From contig NZ_AP023247.1 of assembly GCF_016756535.1 (NCBI RefSeq), positions 6,448,501 to 6,512,500 on the forward strand: a stretch of 64,000 nt of DNA, written 5' to 3'. The translations under genes were made by a program, and so were the position numbers. This stretch comes from Mesorhizobium sp. 131-2-1. GTDB taxonomy: Bacteria > Pseudomonadota > Alphaproteobacteria > Rhizobiales > Rhizobiaceae. Of the stretch, positions 30,619 to 40,166 are shown in pieces. Position 1 is the first letter of the stretch, and each line of letters opens with the position of its first letter. The notes beneath the pieces are model-generated. The model saw nothing but the letters and a program-made list of their open reading frames with translations. It did no database searches and was not told the origin of the DNA.

Positions 30619-31359
30619 ATGCTCAAACATCCGACACTCGAACTGCTGGGGCAACTCGGCCTGGCCGGCATGGCCCATGCGTTCATCGAATTGGAAAGCA
30701 ACAGCGATGCCGACAACCTCAGCCACGCCGAATGGCTTGCCCTGCTGCTCGATCACGAGGCGACATACCGTAATGACCGGCGCCTTGCGCTCCGCCTTCG
30801 TCATGCGCGGCTACGCCACCATGCCGTGCCCGAGGATGTCGATTACCGTGCTGCGCGCGGTCTCGATCGCCGGCTGTTCGACAAGCTGCTCAAGGGCGAC
30901 TGGATCGCCGCCCATGAGAGCTTGGCCATCGTCGGGCCGGCCGGGGTCGGGAAGAGCTGGTTGGCCTGCGCCATCGGTCACAAGGCCTGCCGTGACAACC
31001 GTTCGGTCCTCTACACCCGACTGCCGCGGCTCATCGATGACCTGTCCCTGGCCAAGGGCGACGGCCGCATCGCCGCGCGCATGAAAAGCCTGGCCAGGGT
31101 CGATCTCCTTATCCTCGACGATTGGGGCCTCGAACCGCTCGACGGCAATGCCCGTCACCACCTGCTCGAAATCCTCGAAGACCGGTACGGGCGTCGCTCA
31201 ACGCTGGTGACCAGCCAACTCCCGGTGGCCCGCTGGTTCGATCTGATCGGAGATCCCACCTACGCCGATGCCATCCTCGACCGCCTCGTTCACAACGCTC
31301 ACCGGCTCGAACTCAACGGCGAATCCATGCGCAGATCCATCATCTCCGCTGCCGCTTGA
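30619..31359 (+). CDS. istB: IS21 helper ATPase IstB
   Basis: A 246-aa AAA+ ATPase related to DnaC that guides IstA to target DNA. Walker A is [16 protein letters not shown], Walker B LLILDDWGLEPL, and the C-terminus has NAHRLELNGESMRR. It starts 10 bp after istA, as usual, preceded by GAAAGGA. Confidence 0.95.
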   Translation: MLKHPTLELLGQLGLAGMAHAFIELESNSDADNLSHAEWLALLLDHEATYRNDRRLALRLRHARLRHHAVPEDVDYRAARGLDRRLFDKLLKGDWIAAHESLAIVGPAGVGKSWLACAIGHKACRDNRSVLYTRLPRLIDDLSLAKGDGRIAARMKSLARVDLLILDDWGLEPLDGNARHHLLEILEDRYGRRSTLVTSQLPVARWFDLIGDPTYADAILDRLVHNAHRLELNGESMRRSIISAAA

Positions 31360-31480
31360 CCGAACCGCAAATGCAGTGACATCTTCCCCGACGATCAGGT
31401 GCTCCACCTGCGCGCGATCAGATCGGAACGCTGCGCGGCATCAGATCGGAATACATGCGCGCCATCGTCGGAATCCGCAC

Positions 31481-31798
31481 GTATGCGACCGGGAAGATTC
31501 CGGAGCGGGTCTCCTATTTTTAGTAGCTTCCTGTTGTTTACGCTAGGACGCAGATCTGTAATTTGCAGAGCTTGGCGGTGTATCCCTTGAGGGTTTCAAG
31601 GATCTGTCCGCACTGGCCGAGCCGGAGCTGGTCGTGCTGTATCGGGTCTCACAAGGCCGGACGTTGCATTGACTCGAAGCGGGCTGTCAGGCCCATCTGA
31701 CTACCTTCGCATATCGTCCGTCCCTGCGTTCCCTCGCGGGACACCGCCCTCGGATCAGCGCTGGCGCTTCACCGCTGGCAAACTGTTTCTACCTCATC
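31481..31798. ncRNA. Possible IS110/IS1111 non-coding end (bridge RNA region)
   Basis: About 320 bp without a gene lies directly downstream of the IS110-type transposase on the minus strand. In IS1111-group elements the long non-coding end after the transposase encodes the bridge RNA. The position fits, but I have not derived a secondary structure and cannot place the IS boundary. Confidence 0.3.
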
Positions 31799-32806
31799 TC
31801 AAGCCTCGAACAAAGTGCCGTCGCGCAGCATGGCATGCATGATGACAGCGAGACGCCGCGCGAGTGCCACTCGGGCTTTCTTCAGGCCGCGGCGCTTCGA
31901 GATTTTCAGCGCCCAAGTCTTGAGCGCGAAGCTCTCCCGGCTCCGGGTCAGGATTGAGTTGGCTGCTTCATAGAGAAGCTTGCGGACCATGCTGTCACCT
32001 TGCTTGGTGATCCGGCCGGTCCAGTCGAGTTCGCCGGACTGATGACGCCTGGGCACCAGGCCAAAGTAGGCACCCGCGTTTCGCGATTGTCGGAACCGGC
32101 CGGCCTCGTCGATGGCCGCGGAGAAGGCGGCTGAAGTCTGGATGCCAACACCAGGTATACTCATGAGGATCTGGCAGGCCTGCGACTGAGCGGCGAGCAT
32201 ACGCAGCTTGAGATCCAGTTCCTTGATCTGCTCGACCAGTTGCACGCGCACCGTCAGCAACGAAGTGATCGCTTCGCCAAGACCAGGGATGTGGGATGCT
32301 TCCATGATGCGTTCGATGAAGGCCTTTCCCTGCCCGACGCCCGGCCTACAGCCGAAGGTGGCGCACAACCCACGGATCATGTTGTCGAGCCGGACACGGG
32401 CCTCCACCAGATGACCGCGAGCGGTGATCATGCTGCGTACACCGTGCGCGCCCGGCGATTTGACATGAACCTCCTTGTAGAAGCCCGTTCTTGCCAGTTG
32501 CGCGAGCCCTGCAGCATCATGGGGATCGGTTTTGTTCGCCTTCATCGCCTTGAGGCTCTGGTGCGCCTGGCGGGCATCGATACACACCACGTTGACGCCC
32601 AACTCCCGCAGGCCAAGGCAGATCGCGGGTGACATACGTCCGGTTTCGATCACCGCCCGCTCGATCGGGCCGTGTCGGCGCAATGCGTCGGCGATCGCAT
32701 CCGGCGTGCTCTCAGCCGTCTCGGAACTCAGCTTGCGTCCATTTTCATCAATAATGCAGACCTGCGTGCTTTCCATCGACAGGTCTAGTCCGGCATAATG
32801 CTTCAT
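31799..32806 (-). CDS. IS110 family transposase
   Basis: A 335-aa intact IS110-type transposase. The N-terminal RuvC-like DEDD domain starts YAGLDLSMESTQVCIIDENG and continues with KANKTDPHDAAGLAQLAR. The C-terminal transposase_20 domain has MSIPGVGIQTSAAFSAAID, GAYFGLVPRRHQSGE and the conserved serine region ITKQGDSMVRKLLYEAANSI. Not closely related to the broken copy at 3111. Confidence 0.93.
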   Translation of the reverse strand: MKHYAGLDLSMESTQVCIIDENGRKLSSETAESTPDAIADALRRHGPIERAVIETGRMSPAICLGLRELGVNVVCIDARQAHQSLKAMKANKTDPHDAAGLAQLARTGFYKEVHVKSPGAHGVRSMITARGHLVEARVRLDNMIRGLCATFGCRPGVGQGKAFIERIMEASHIPGLGEAITSLLTVRVQLVEQIKELDLKLRMLAAQSQACQILMSIPGVGIQTSAAFSAAIDEAGRFRQSRNAGAYFGLVPRRHQSGELDWTGRITKQGDSMVRKLLYEAANSILTRSRESFALKTWALKISKRRGLKKARVALARRLAVIMHAMLRDGTLFEA

Positions 32807-32850
32807 GGCTGTTTCCTTCCTTCAGGATTCGACAACCAGAAGTGTGCGCC

Positions 32851-33650
32851 TCACCCGAGGCCCGAGGGAAGCAGCCACAAATTACACGATGACTCATAAC
32901 TTTTCAACCAGATGCGCACGGAAGCGAGTTTGATGGCAGCGAGGAAGTTTTGCGGGTCGCGGTCATACCGGGTGGCTATGCCTCTGAAATGCTTGAGCTT
33001 GTTGAAGTATCGCTCGACGAGATTGCGCTGCCTGTAGACCCATGCGCTGAAGGGAAAACTGCCGGTTCGGTTCTTCTTCGGCGGGATGTTCGCCCACGCT
33101 TTTCGCTCCGCCGCGAGCGTGCGGATAGCATCGCTGTCGTAAGCGCGGTCGGCGAGCAGGATTGCATCGGGTTGGAGGGCGTCGAGCATGGCGGCGGCGG
33201 GCTTGCCGTCATGTGCCTGTCCGGCCGTCAGGACGAGGTCGATCGGCCGGCCTTCGGCATCGACGAGCGCGTGGATCTTGGTCGTGAGGCCGCCGCGGGA
33301 ACGTCCCATGCAACCATCGTCGTCGCCCCCTTTTTTGCCGCGGCAGCGTGCTGGTGAACGCGGACACAGGAGGAGTCGATCATGATGATCTCGCCGTCGA
33401 AAGCCTTGGAAACCGCCGCCAGCAGCCGATCCCAGACTCCGGCCTTACGCCATCGCACGAACCGGTTGTAGCAGGTGGTGTAGGGGCCATAGCGTTCCGG
33501 CACATCGGCCCAGGGCGATCCGGTCCGGAACCGCCACAGGATGCCATTCAAAACCTTGCGGTCGTCAACCCGGGCAACACCGCGAACCTTGTTGGGCAGA
33601 CGCGGGTGGATGATGCTCCATTCGAAGTCGCTCAGTTCGTAACGACGCAT
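32851..33650 (-). CDS. IS5 family (IS427 group) transposase, two-frame
   Basis: The first frame (33650 to about 33310) begins MRRYELSDFEWSIIHPRLPN and contains the DDE segment IIMIDSSCVRVHQHAAAAKKG. The second frame (about 33309 to 32851) continues MGRSRGGLTTKIHALVDAEGRP with LLADRAYDSDAI and the YRQRNLVERYFNKLKHFR segment. The switch is at an A6G5 run (around 33329-33339), the site where IS427-group elements use programmed frameshifting to make one protein. The last ~12 residues (SCNLWLLPSGLG) run past the probable IS end. Ends near 32893 and 33711 share ACTCATAA in inverted orientation. Confidence 0.85.
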
Positions 33651-33722
33651 TCAAGCCTCCAAAAGAAGCCTTGAATCAGAACTCGTCACAAAACGGTAGT
33701 CAGTTTATGAGTTTGCGGCCTA

Positions 33723-34898
33723 GTCATGTGAATCTAAAGTTCGCCACATAAGGTCTGCTCGGCCTTCTGACAGAAACGCCTAACGGACGAGAGAATTTCG
33801 TCCGCGGACTTGGTCCATCGATAGGGCTTTGGGTTCTCATTGTGGCGCTCGATGAAGGTACGAATATCGGCCTCGAGCTGGCTGGTTGAGGTATGCACGC
33901 CGCGTCGCAGCTGCTTTCGGGTCAGTTCAGCGAACCAGCGTTCGACCTGATTGATCCAGGATGCCGATGTGGGCGTGAAGTGGACATGGTAGTGAGGCCG
34001 GCGCGCCAGCCATGACCTGACCAGCGGGGTTTTGTGGGTGGCATAATTATCCATGATGATGTGGATATCGAGATCGGGCGGCACGTTGGCGTTGATCTGC
34101 TTGAGGAAGTCCAGAAACTCGGTCGCCCTGTGCCGCTTGTAGCATTTGCCGATCACAAAGCCGGACGCCACATCGAGCGCCGCGAACAGCGAGGTGGTGC
34201 CGTGTCGGACATAGCTATGGGTCCGGCGTTCCGGCATGCCCGGCATCATCGGCAGGACCGGTTGCTCCCGATCGAGTGCCTGGATCTGGCTCTTCTCGTC
34301 GACGCTCAAAACAAGTGCCCTGTTGGGCGGTGACAGGTAGAGCCCGACGATGTCGCGAACCTTGTCGACGAACAGCGGATCGCTCGACAGCTTGAACGTC
34401 TCCGAGCTATGCGGCTGCAGCCCGAAGGCGGTCCATATCCGGCGGATCGTCGTATGGGAGAAGCCAGTCGCAGTGCCCATCGAGCGGATGGACCAATGGG
34501 TCGCATCATCGGGCTTCGAGCGTAGCGTCCGCTCGATCACGGCCGCGATCTGATCATCGTCAATCGTGCGGGGTCTGCCGGGGCGGGCCTCGTCCAGCAG
34601 CCCCTCGACGCGATCTTTGAGGAAACGTCGTCGCCATTTACCGACCGTGTGTTCGTGCACGCCCAACTCGGCTGCCACGGCCTTGCTGGGGACACCGTCA
34701 GCGCATCGAAGAATGATCCGGCACCGCTCCGACATCGATCGCGCTACACGCTGACGCCGGACCTGCCGCTCCAGATACTCCCGCTCGACTGAGCTCAGAA
34801 CCAAGGCGGCCGTAGGACGGCCCGTTGCGTTTGCCATCATGTGATCCTCATCGCTCCGGGCGAATCATACAATGAGGCTTACTTCAGTTCCAGATGAC
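33723..34898 (-). mobile_element. Complete IS630 family element
   Basis: The left end GTCATGTGAATCTAAAGT and the complement of the right end (GTCATCTGGAACTGAAGT) are imperfect inverted repeats, each bordered by TA (33721-33722 and 34899-34900), the IS630 target dinucleotide. One intact transposase gene fills the element. Confidence 0.88.
33734..34840 (-). CDS. IS630 family transposase
   Basis: A 368-aa transposase. The N-terminal paired HTH domain includes GVPSKAVAAELGVHEHTVGKWRRRFLKDRVEGLLDEARPGRPRTI. The DDE core has Asp in LVLSVDEKSQIQALDR, Asp in IHIIMDNYATHK and Glu in SWINQVERWFAELT. Uninterrupted and of normal length. Confidence 0.95.
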   Translation of the reverse strand: MMANATGRPTAALVLSSVEREYLERQVRRQRVARSMSERCRIILRCADGVPSKAVAAELGVHEHTVGKWRRRFLKDRVEGLLDEARPGRPRTIDDDQIAAVIERTLRSKPDDATHWSIRSMGTATGFSHTTIRRIWTAFGLQPHSSETFKLSSDPLFVDKVRDIVGLYLSPPNRALVLSVDEKSQIQALDREQPVLPMMPGMPERRTHSYVRHGTTSLFAALDVASGFVIGKCYKRHRATEFLDFLKQINANVPPDLDIHIIMDNYATHKTPLVRSWLARRPHYHVHFTPTSASWINQVERWFAELTRKQLRRGVHTSTSQLEADIRTFIERHNENPKPYRWTKSADEILSSVRRFCQKAEQTLCGEL

Positions 34899-35016
34899 TA
34901 GAAAGCCACTCCGCTTTATAAGCTGACGCGTCAACTACCAGATCCCATAGTATCGGCGCTTTGCCGGAAGCTCTAAATGCCCTGCGTGTTCAGCGCACTG
35001 GTTAGGGTGCATCAAC

Positions 35017-35775
35017 ATGCAGAGCGACGTCACGACTTTAGAGCTTTCGAGGTGCATATGTGCGGCAGACGAGTTGGGGCGCAAGATGGGCCTTCACATT
35101 ACGATGGGTGATGATTTTGAGAAGTATGTTGAAATTACCAGCAGCCTTCCCGGGAAGTCACCGACGTATCCAAGCTTCCGTCCCGACTGTTCTGATCTTC
35201 CGCCTGGAAAGGCCTTTTGGATCATCGGGCGGGATCGGGACGGAAGAGTAGCGCATGTCCAAGCACTGCGTTTAGATCATCTGTCCAACACAGACGTTGC
35301 TGAGCAACTTGGGTCATTGAGAGCCTGGTTCACGGATCCGACCTTAACAGCCGGGCCCGGCTCCTCGTCTCGCTGCGATGCGCCCGCCGCCCGCAGCATA
35401 ACCGGGCTGGTCGCCTATCATGGTGACATCTGGTTGCGGAAGGACTTTAGGGGTCGCGATCTCTCCACTTTTATCGGGCGCATTGCATTCGGACTGGCAT
35501 GGGCTAAATGGTCGCCGGACTTCATCTATGCGCTGGTTGCCGACTGGCACATAGAAAAAGGCGTGGTCGATCAATATGGGTATCTACATCAGGAGCCACA
35601 CGGATCAGTCCTGCACTTGCCCGCGTTCGGTATAGATGACGACGATTGGCTCGTTTGGCTGACGCGAGACGAACTGTTAACGACGCTTCGTACTTCTGCA
35701 TCGCGAGCGCTCGGTGAGAGTACCGTCGGACGGCCGACTCTCCATAATGGACAATATCCCAACACGATTATCTGA
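35017..35775 (+). CDS. GNAT-like protein of unknown function
   Basis: A 252-aa protein. The central part (TGLVAYHGDIWLRKDFRGRDLSTFIGRIAFGLAWAKWSPDFIYALV) has the arrangement of a GNAT acetyltransferase, with a substrate-side strand, an RGRDLS turn where the pyrophosphate-binding loop would be, and a helix. Later comes GVVDQYGYLHQEPH. No close family is recognised, so acetyltransferase is only a fold-based guess. No partner gene is adjacent: IS630 is upstream, an istA fragment downstream. Codon use and GC are lower than in the neighbouring IS genes. Confidence 0.6.
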   Translation: MQSDVTTLELSRCICAADELGRKMGLHITMGDDFEKYVEITSSLPGKSPTYPSFRPDCSDLPPGKAFWIIGRDRDGRVAHVQALRLDHLSNTDVAEQLGSLRAWFTDPTLTAGPGSSSRCDAPAARSITGLVAYHGDIWLRKDFRGRDLSTFIGRIAFGLAWAKWSPDFIYALVADWHIEKGVVDQYGYLHQEPHGSVLHLPAFGIDDDDWLVWLTRDELLTTLRTSASRALGESTVGRPTLHNGQYPNTII

Positions 35776-35908
35776 ACCGGAACCAGAGGCAACATAAGGC
35801 CACGTCGTCGCCCCGGTGAATGGCGGGTTTCCAACACATCCGGGAGCCTACCCTGCGTGAGCTTCGGCACCTCAAGCGATCAGCGATGCGGCGCGGCAAT
35901 CAACGTGA

Positions 35909-37229
<1,321 letters not shown>

Positions 37230-37244
37230 TGGCATGCTATTTGC
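37230..37244 (+). promoter_or_regulatory. Sigma-54 promoter of LuxR-type gene
   Basis: TGGCATGCTATTTGC has GG and GC separated by 10 bases and differs from TGGCACG-N4-TTGC at one position. It lies 44 bp before the chosen start codon at 37288. No paired NifA site was found, so the activator is uncertain. Confidence 0.75.
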
Positions 37245-37287
37245 GCAGTCGACAATATTCGGTGCAAATGGCTGCGGAGCAGAGACT

Positions 37288-37554
37288 ATGGAACGCCCCC
37301 CGATCGAGGAAATTCCCAACCTCTCCACGAGAGAGCGAGAGTGCATACTGTGGACCGCCAGAGGTAAATCCTCCTGGGAAATGGGAAAGATACTCAATAT
37401 CTCCGAAAACACCGTGAACTTTCATATGAAAAACGTGATGCGAAAATTGGGCGCGGGTAGCAGAACAGTCGCTGCGATCAAAGCCGTGAGCTTCGGAATT
37501 CTCGAACTGGAGGAAGTGGTGACAGCCACGGAACTGTCATCTGGCGATGATTAG
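37288..37554 (+). CDS. HTH-only LuxR-type regulator
   Basis: An 88-aa protein consisting almost only of a LuxR/GerE DNA-binding domain: LSTRERECILWTARGKSSWEMGKILNISENTVNFHMKNVMRKLGAGSRTVAAIKAVSFG. This closely follows the C-terminal domain of quorum-sensing LuxR/TraR proteins, but the autoinducer domain is absent. The start at 37288 is chosen because the upstream part of the frame overlaps the sigma-54 promoter and a GGAG-containing site precedes it. It may act as a ligand-independent regulator or interfere with a full-length LuxR protein; both are inference. Confidence 0.8.
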   Translation: MERPPIEEIPNLSTRERECILWTARGKSSWEMGKILNISENTVNFHMKNVMRKLGAGSRTVAAIKAVSFGILELEEVVTATELSSGDD

Positions 37555-37849
37555 AGCTCAATCCCTTCGAGGGCTGCCGGGACCTCATAGCCGAGCATGA
37601 ACTTAGCCCTCGCGTGTTGAAGAAAACGATGCCCTCCGTGACAGACGCTGCCGGACGCGCCTTATGCACACAAAGCTGATAGTGCGCCTGATGCTAGACC
37701 ACGTTTAGCTAACGCGCCGTCCTACGGGAGGAACCCCGCATACCATCTCGCACGCAAGGCGATCGCGAGGCGATCTCGGCCGGCTGGCGGTGCCGCTTCG
37801 CCCATAACAGCCGGAACTGGCAGTAGCCCATCAAAATGTGCCCCGACGT
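37555..37849. other. Gap before IS4 relic
   Basis: About 300 bp; no supported gene. Confidence 0.35.
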
Positions 37850-39000
37850 TGACACGACCGAATTTATGTACAGCCGCGCGCAGCCGGGCAAAATCGGCTT
37901 CACCAAAACCATCAACGCCGGCGCTACAAGGCCGGGCAGCCCAACGTGCTGACCTTGTGCGGGGTGCTGACGCATTCGAGCCTGGCCGTCACCCTCACCG
38001 GCACACCCCTCGGTCTGACGGCGGCGAAGTTCTGGACACGAACGAAGTTCAAGGAAACGCTCGCGCTCAAACGGCACATCAATCCCACGCGCGTGCCGAT
38101 CGAGACGAAGGAGAGCTACCGCTGGCTGGAGAACCTGCGCCAGTCCATCGCGCTCGTTGGCGCGCCCGAGCGCTGCGTGCATGTGGGTGACCGGGAGAGC
38201 GACATCTACGAGCTCTATTGCACCGCGCAGGACCTTGGTACCAGCTTCCTCGTGCGCGTGCAGACGAACAGACTGGCAGAGCGGCCTGCCGATGCTGCCC
38301 CACACGATCCTGCTCATCGCGTCTTTGCCTAACTTGCGGCGGCGCCTTGGGCGGGACGTCATCGCATTACGGTTGATCAGGACGAGACGACCTGGCTGCA
38401 GGTGAAGTTCGCCGCCATCAACACCTTGCCGCCCGTGGGCAAGCAGAAGCGCTACAGTCCGCAGGTTCTGACTTACATCCACGCCCTCAAAGAGAACCCG
38501 CCGCCCGGTCGCGAGCCGATCGACTGGAAGCTGGTGACCAACTTGCCGGTCGAAGATCTCTCCGTGGCGGTCGAGAAGCTCGGCTGGTACGCCCTGCGCT
38601 GGAAGGCGGAGGTGTTCCACAAGGTCATGAAGTCCGGCTGCCGTGCCGAGGAGGGCGAGGCTCGAGACCGCCGAGAGGCTGGCGAAGTTCCTCGCCCTCA
38701 TCGCGGTGGTCAGCTGGCGCATGTTCGTCGTCACTATGTCGGCGCGCGCCAAGCCAGACGTCGCGCCCGACAGCGTTCTCACCTTCGCCGAGATCACTGC
38801 GCTCGACCGGATCGACGCGTCTCGAACGCGACCGCGCCTCCAACGGCCCACGCTAGCCGCTTACCTGCTGCAAATCGCCCCATGGTTGGCGGCTATCTCG
38901 CCCGCAACCATGATCCGCCTCCCGGCAACATGGTCGTCTGGCGCGGCATGACCCGCTTGCACGACATCGCCTTCGGCATCTCCATTGGATCAAGCCGATA
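37850..39000 (+). pseudogene. IS4 family (IS50/Tn5-like) transposase relic
   Basis: Pieces of a Tn5-like transposase occur in order but in several frames: LTGTPLGLTAAKFWTRTKFK, RVPIETKESYRWLENLRQS, HVGDRESDIYELYCTAQDLGTSFLVRVQTNRL, then PVEDLSVAVEKLGWYALRWKAEVFHKVMKSGC with the YREK-type region, and finally GGYLARNHDPPPGNMVVWRGM. At least three frameshifts and the lack of a start show it is dead. Confidence 0.85.
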
Positions 39001-39115
39001 ATGTGGGTAATCGAAAGCCAGACCGGATGCGTACGCCGCATCCGACATCAGATATGCGAGCAGCTCGTTGAGCCTCGCGTTCTCCTTCTCAAGAGTCTTC
39101 AGGCGCTTGGGGTCG
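39000..39115 (-). pseudogene. IS3 orfA C-terminal relic
   Basis: On the minus strand the stretch encodes LKRLKTLEKENARLNELLAY, the leucine-zipper region at the end of IS3-type OrfA. Nothing more of the element is recognisable except possibly its end around 39200-39290. Confidence 0.55.
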
Positions 39116-39323
39116 GACGGGTCCAGTTGTACAGCGTTGCTTCAGAGGGCCGCGCTTGCGAGCAACGGCGTCCGCGCCCGCTTTCTGTTCATCGGTCCGT
39201 ACGTCAAACGGGGCCGGACTCTAATCCCAACTGGAGGAGGTCACTCCTGCCAGGTCACCGTAACGGAGGACATTGACCCTTCAACTGCTCGCGAAATCCG
39301 GTCGGTCGCTGCGATATCCAACA

Positions 39324-40166
39324 TCAAGTCCACCAGAGAACAAGATCAGGCCGTGCAAATCCGAAAAAGCTGTTTAGCACCAAACGACGCTTTCCATTGC
39401 CTGATTGACCGGTGACCCCGTGCACGAAACCGCCATCGATTAGTGCAATATCCCCAGCGTTGAGCTGGAACTCGCGAGAAGGAACAGCCTCGAGATAAGC
39501 TGCCGAGTAGGGATAGCCCGTGGTCTCAACACTCTGCGACTTTCGGTCGGCGACCGTCGGCTTATGGCTCCAGAGCCTCAGATTGCCACCTTCCTCGGGC
39601 ATGCTGGGATAGACGTTGAGCGCCACAACGGTGTTGTGCGCCACCTCAGAAAGCTCGTAGTCGTTGCCAGCACACAGGACTTGAGCGACATCGTCGTGGG
39701 GGTCCAAGGAAAAAGTGCCCCTGCCAGACCAACTGAGAGCGCGACAAACATTAGCCTGACCCTGTTCTGAACGCGCCAGCCGCAATTCAATACCCTGGTT
39801 GTGAAGCTCGCGCTTCAATGCGTCGAATATTGCTCGGACCGGATCAACCAAATTCTCAAAAAGGGCGTCGACGTGAGGTCGCGCATCTTCCGATTCCGCG
39901 AAATAGGTGGCTGCATCCTTCCTGTAGTGGGATGCGCCGACAACCTGTCCGGGGACGCCATCTTTACGCTCCTTGAGACCGGGACTGCCAACAAAGTTCG
40001 TGGTAATCTTCTCGGCCACTTCGGTGCTGAAAGCTTGCTTGATGTGCAGGGCCGTGATCTCACCTTTCAGGACCGAGATGATCTCCGCAGTGCTGATCGA
40101 GCCGGTTCGTTCTTTGATCGTAAGAGGCGAGATGGCCGGCGTTTGAGGTACTTGGTTAGTTGCCAT
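39324..40166 (-). CDS. 2OG-Fe(II) oxygenase paired with aminotransferase
   Basis: A 280-aa oxygenase started at ATG 40166, which follows AGGAG; this start overlaps the end of the upstream gene by 11 bp. Metal ligands fit His and Asp in SLDPHDDVAQV and the distal His in DGGFVHGVTG, followed by Arg residues in GNGKRRLVLNSFFGF for 2-oxoglutarate. The N-terminal half is helical with no recognised domain. It is presumably a cytosolic hydroxylase acting on the product or substrate of the adjacent aminotransferase. It differs from the IPNS-like oxygenase at 25333. Confidence 0.85.
   Translation of the reverse strand: MATNQVPQTPAISPLTIKERTGSISTAEIISVLKGEITALHIKQAFSTEVAEKITTNFVGSPGLKERKDGVPGQVVGASHYRKDAATYFAESEDARPHVDALFENLVDPVRAIFDALKRELHNQGIELRLARSEQGQANVCRALSWSGRGTFSLDPHDDVAQVLCAGNDYELSEVAHNTVVALNVYPSMPEEGGNLRLWSHKPTVADRKSQSVETTGYPYSAAYLEAVPSREFQLNAGDIALIDGGFVHGVTGQSGNGKRRLVLNSFFGFARPDLVLWWT

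Larger units (their letters stand above)
28878..31480 (+). mobile_element. Complete IS21 family element, 2603 bp
   Basis: Termini GTGCGGATTCCGA (28878) and TCGGAATCCGCAC (ending 31480) are exact inverted repeats and are flanked by GTAT on both sides (28874-28877; 31481-31484), a 4-bp target duplication. Both ends carry extra internal copies of the terminal motif. It contains intact istA and istB. Confidence 0.9.

Noticed and set aside
37709..38851. 380-aa open frame on the minus strand
   Set aside because: It lies antisense to recognisable IS4/Tn5-type transposase segments and has low-complexity Arg/His/Leu-rich content with no family pattern.
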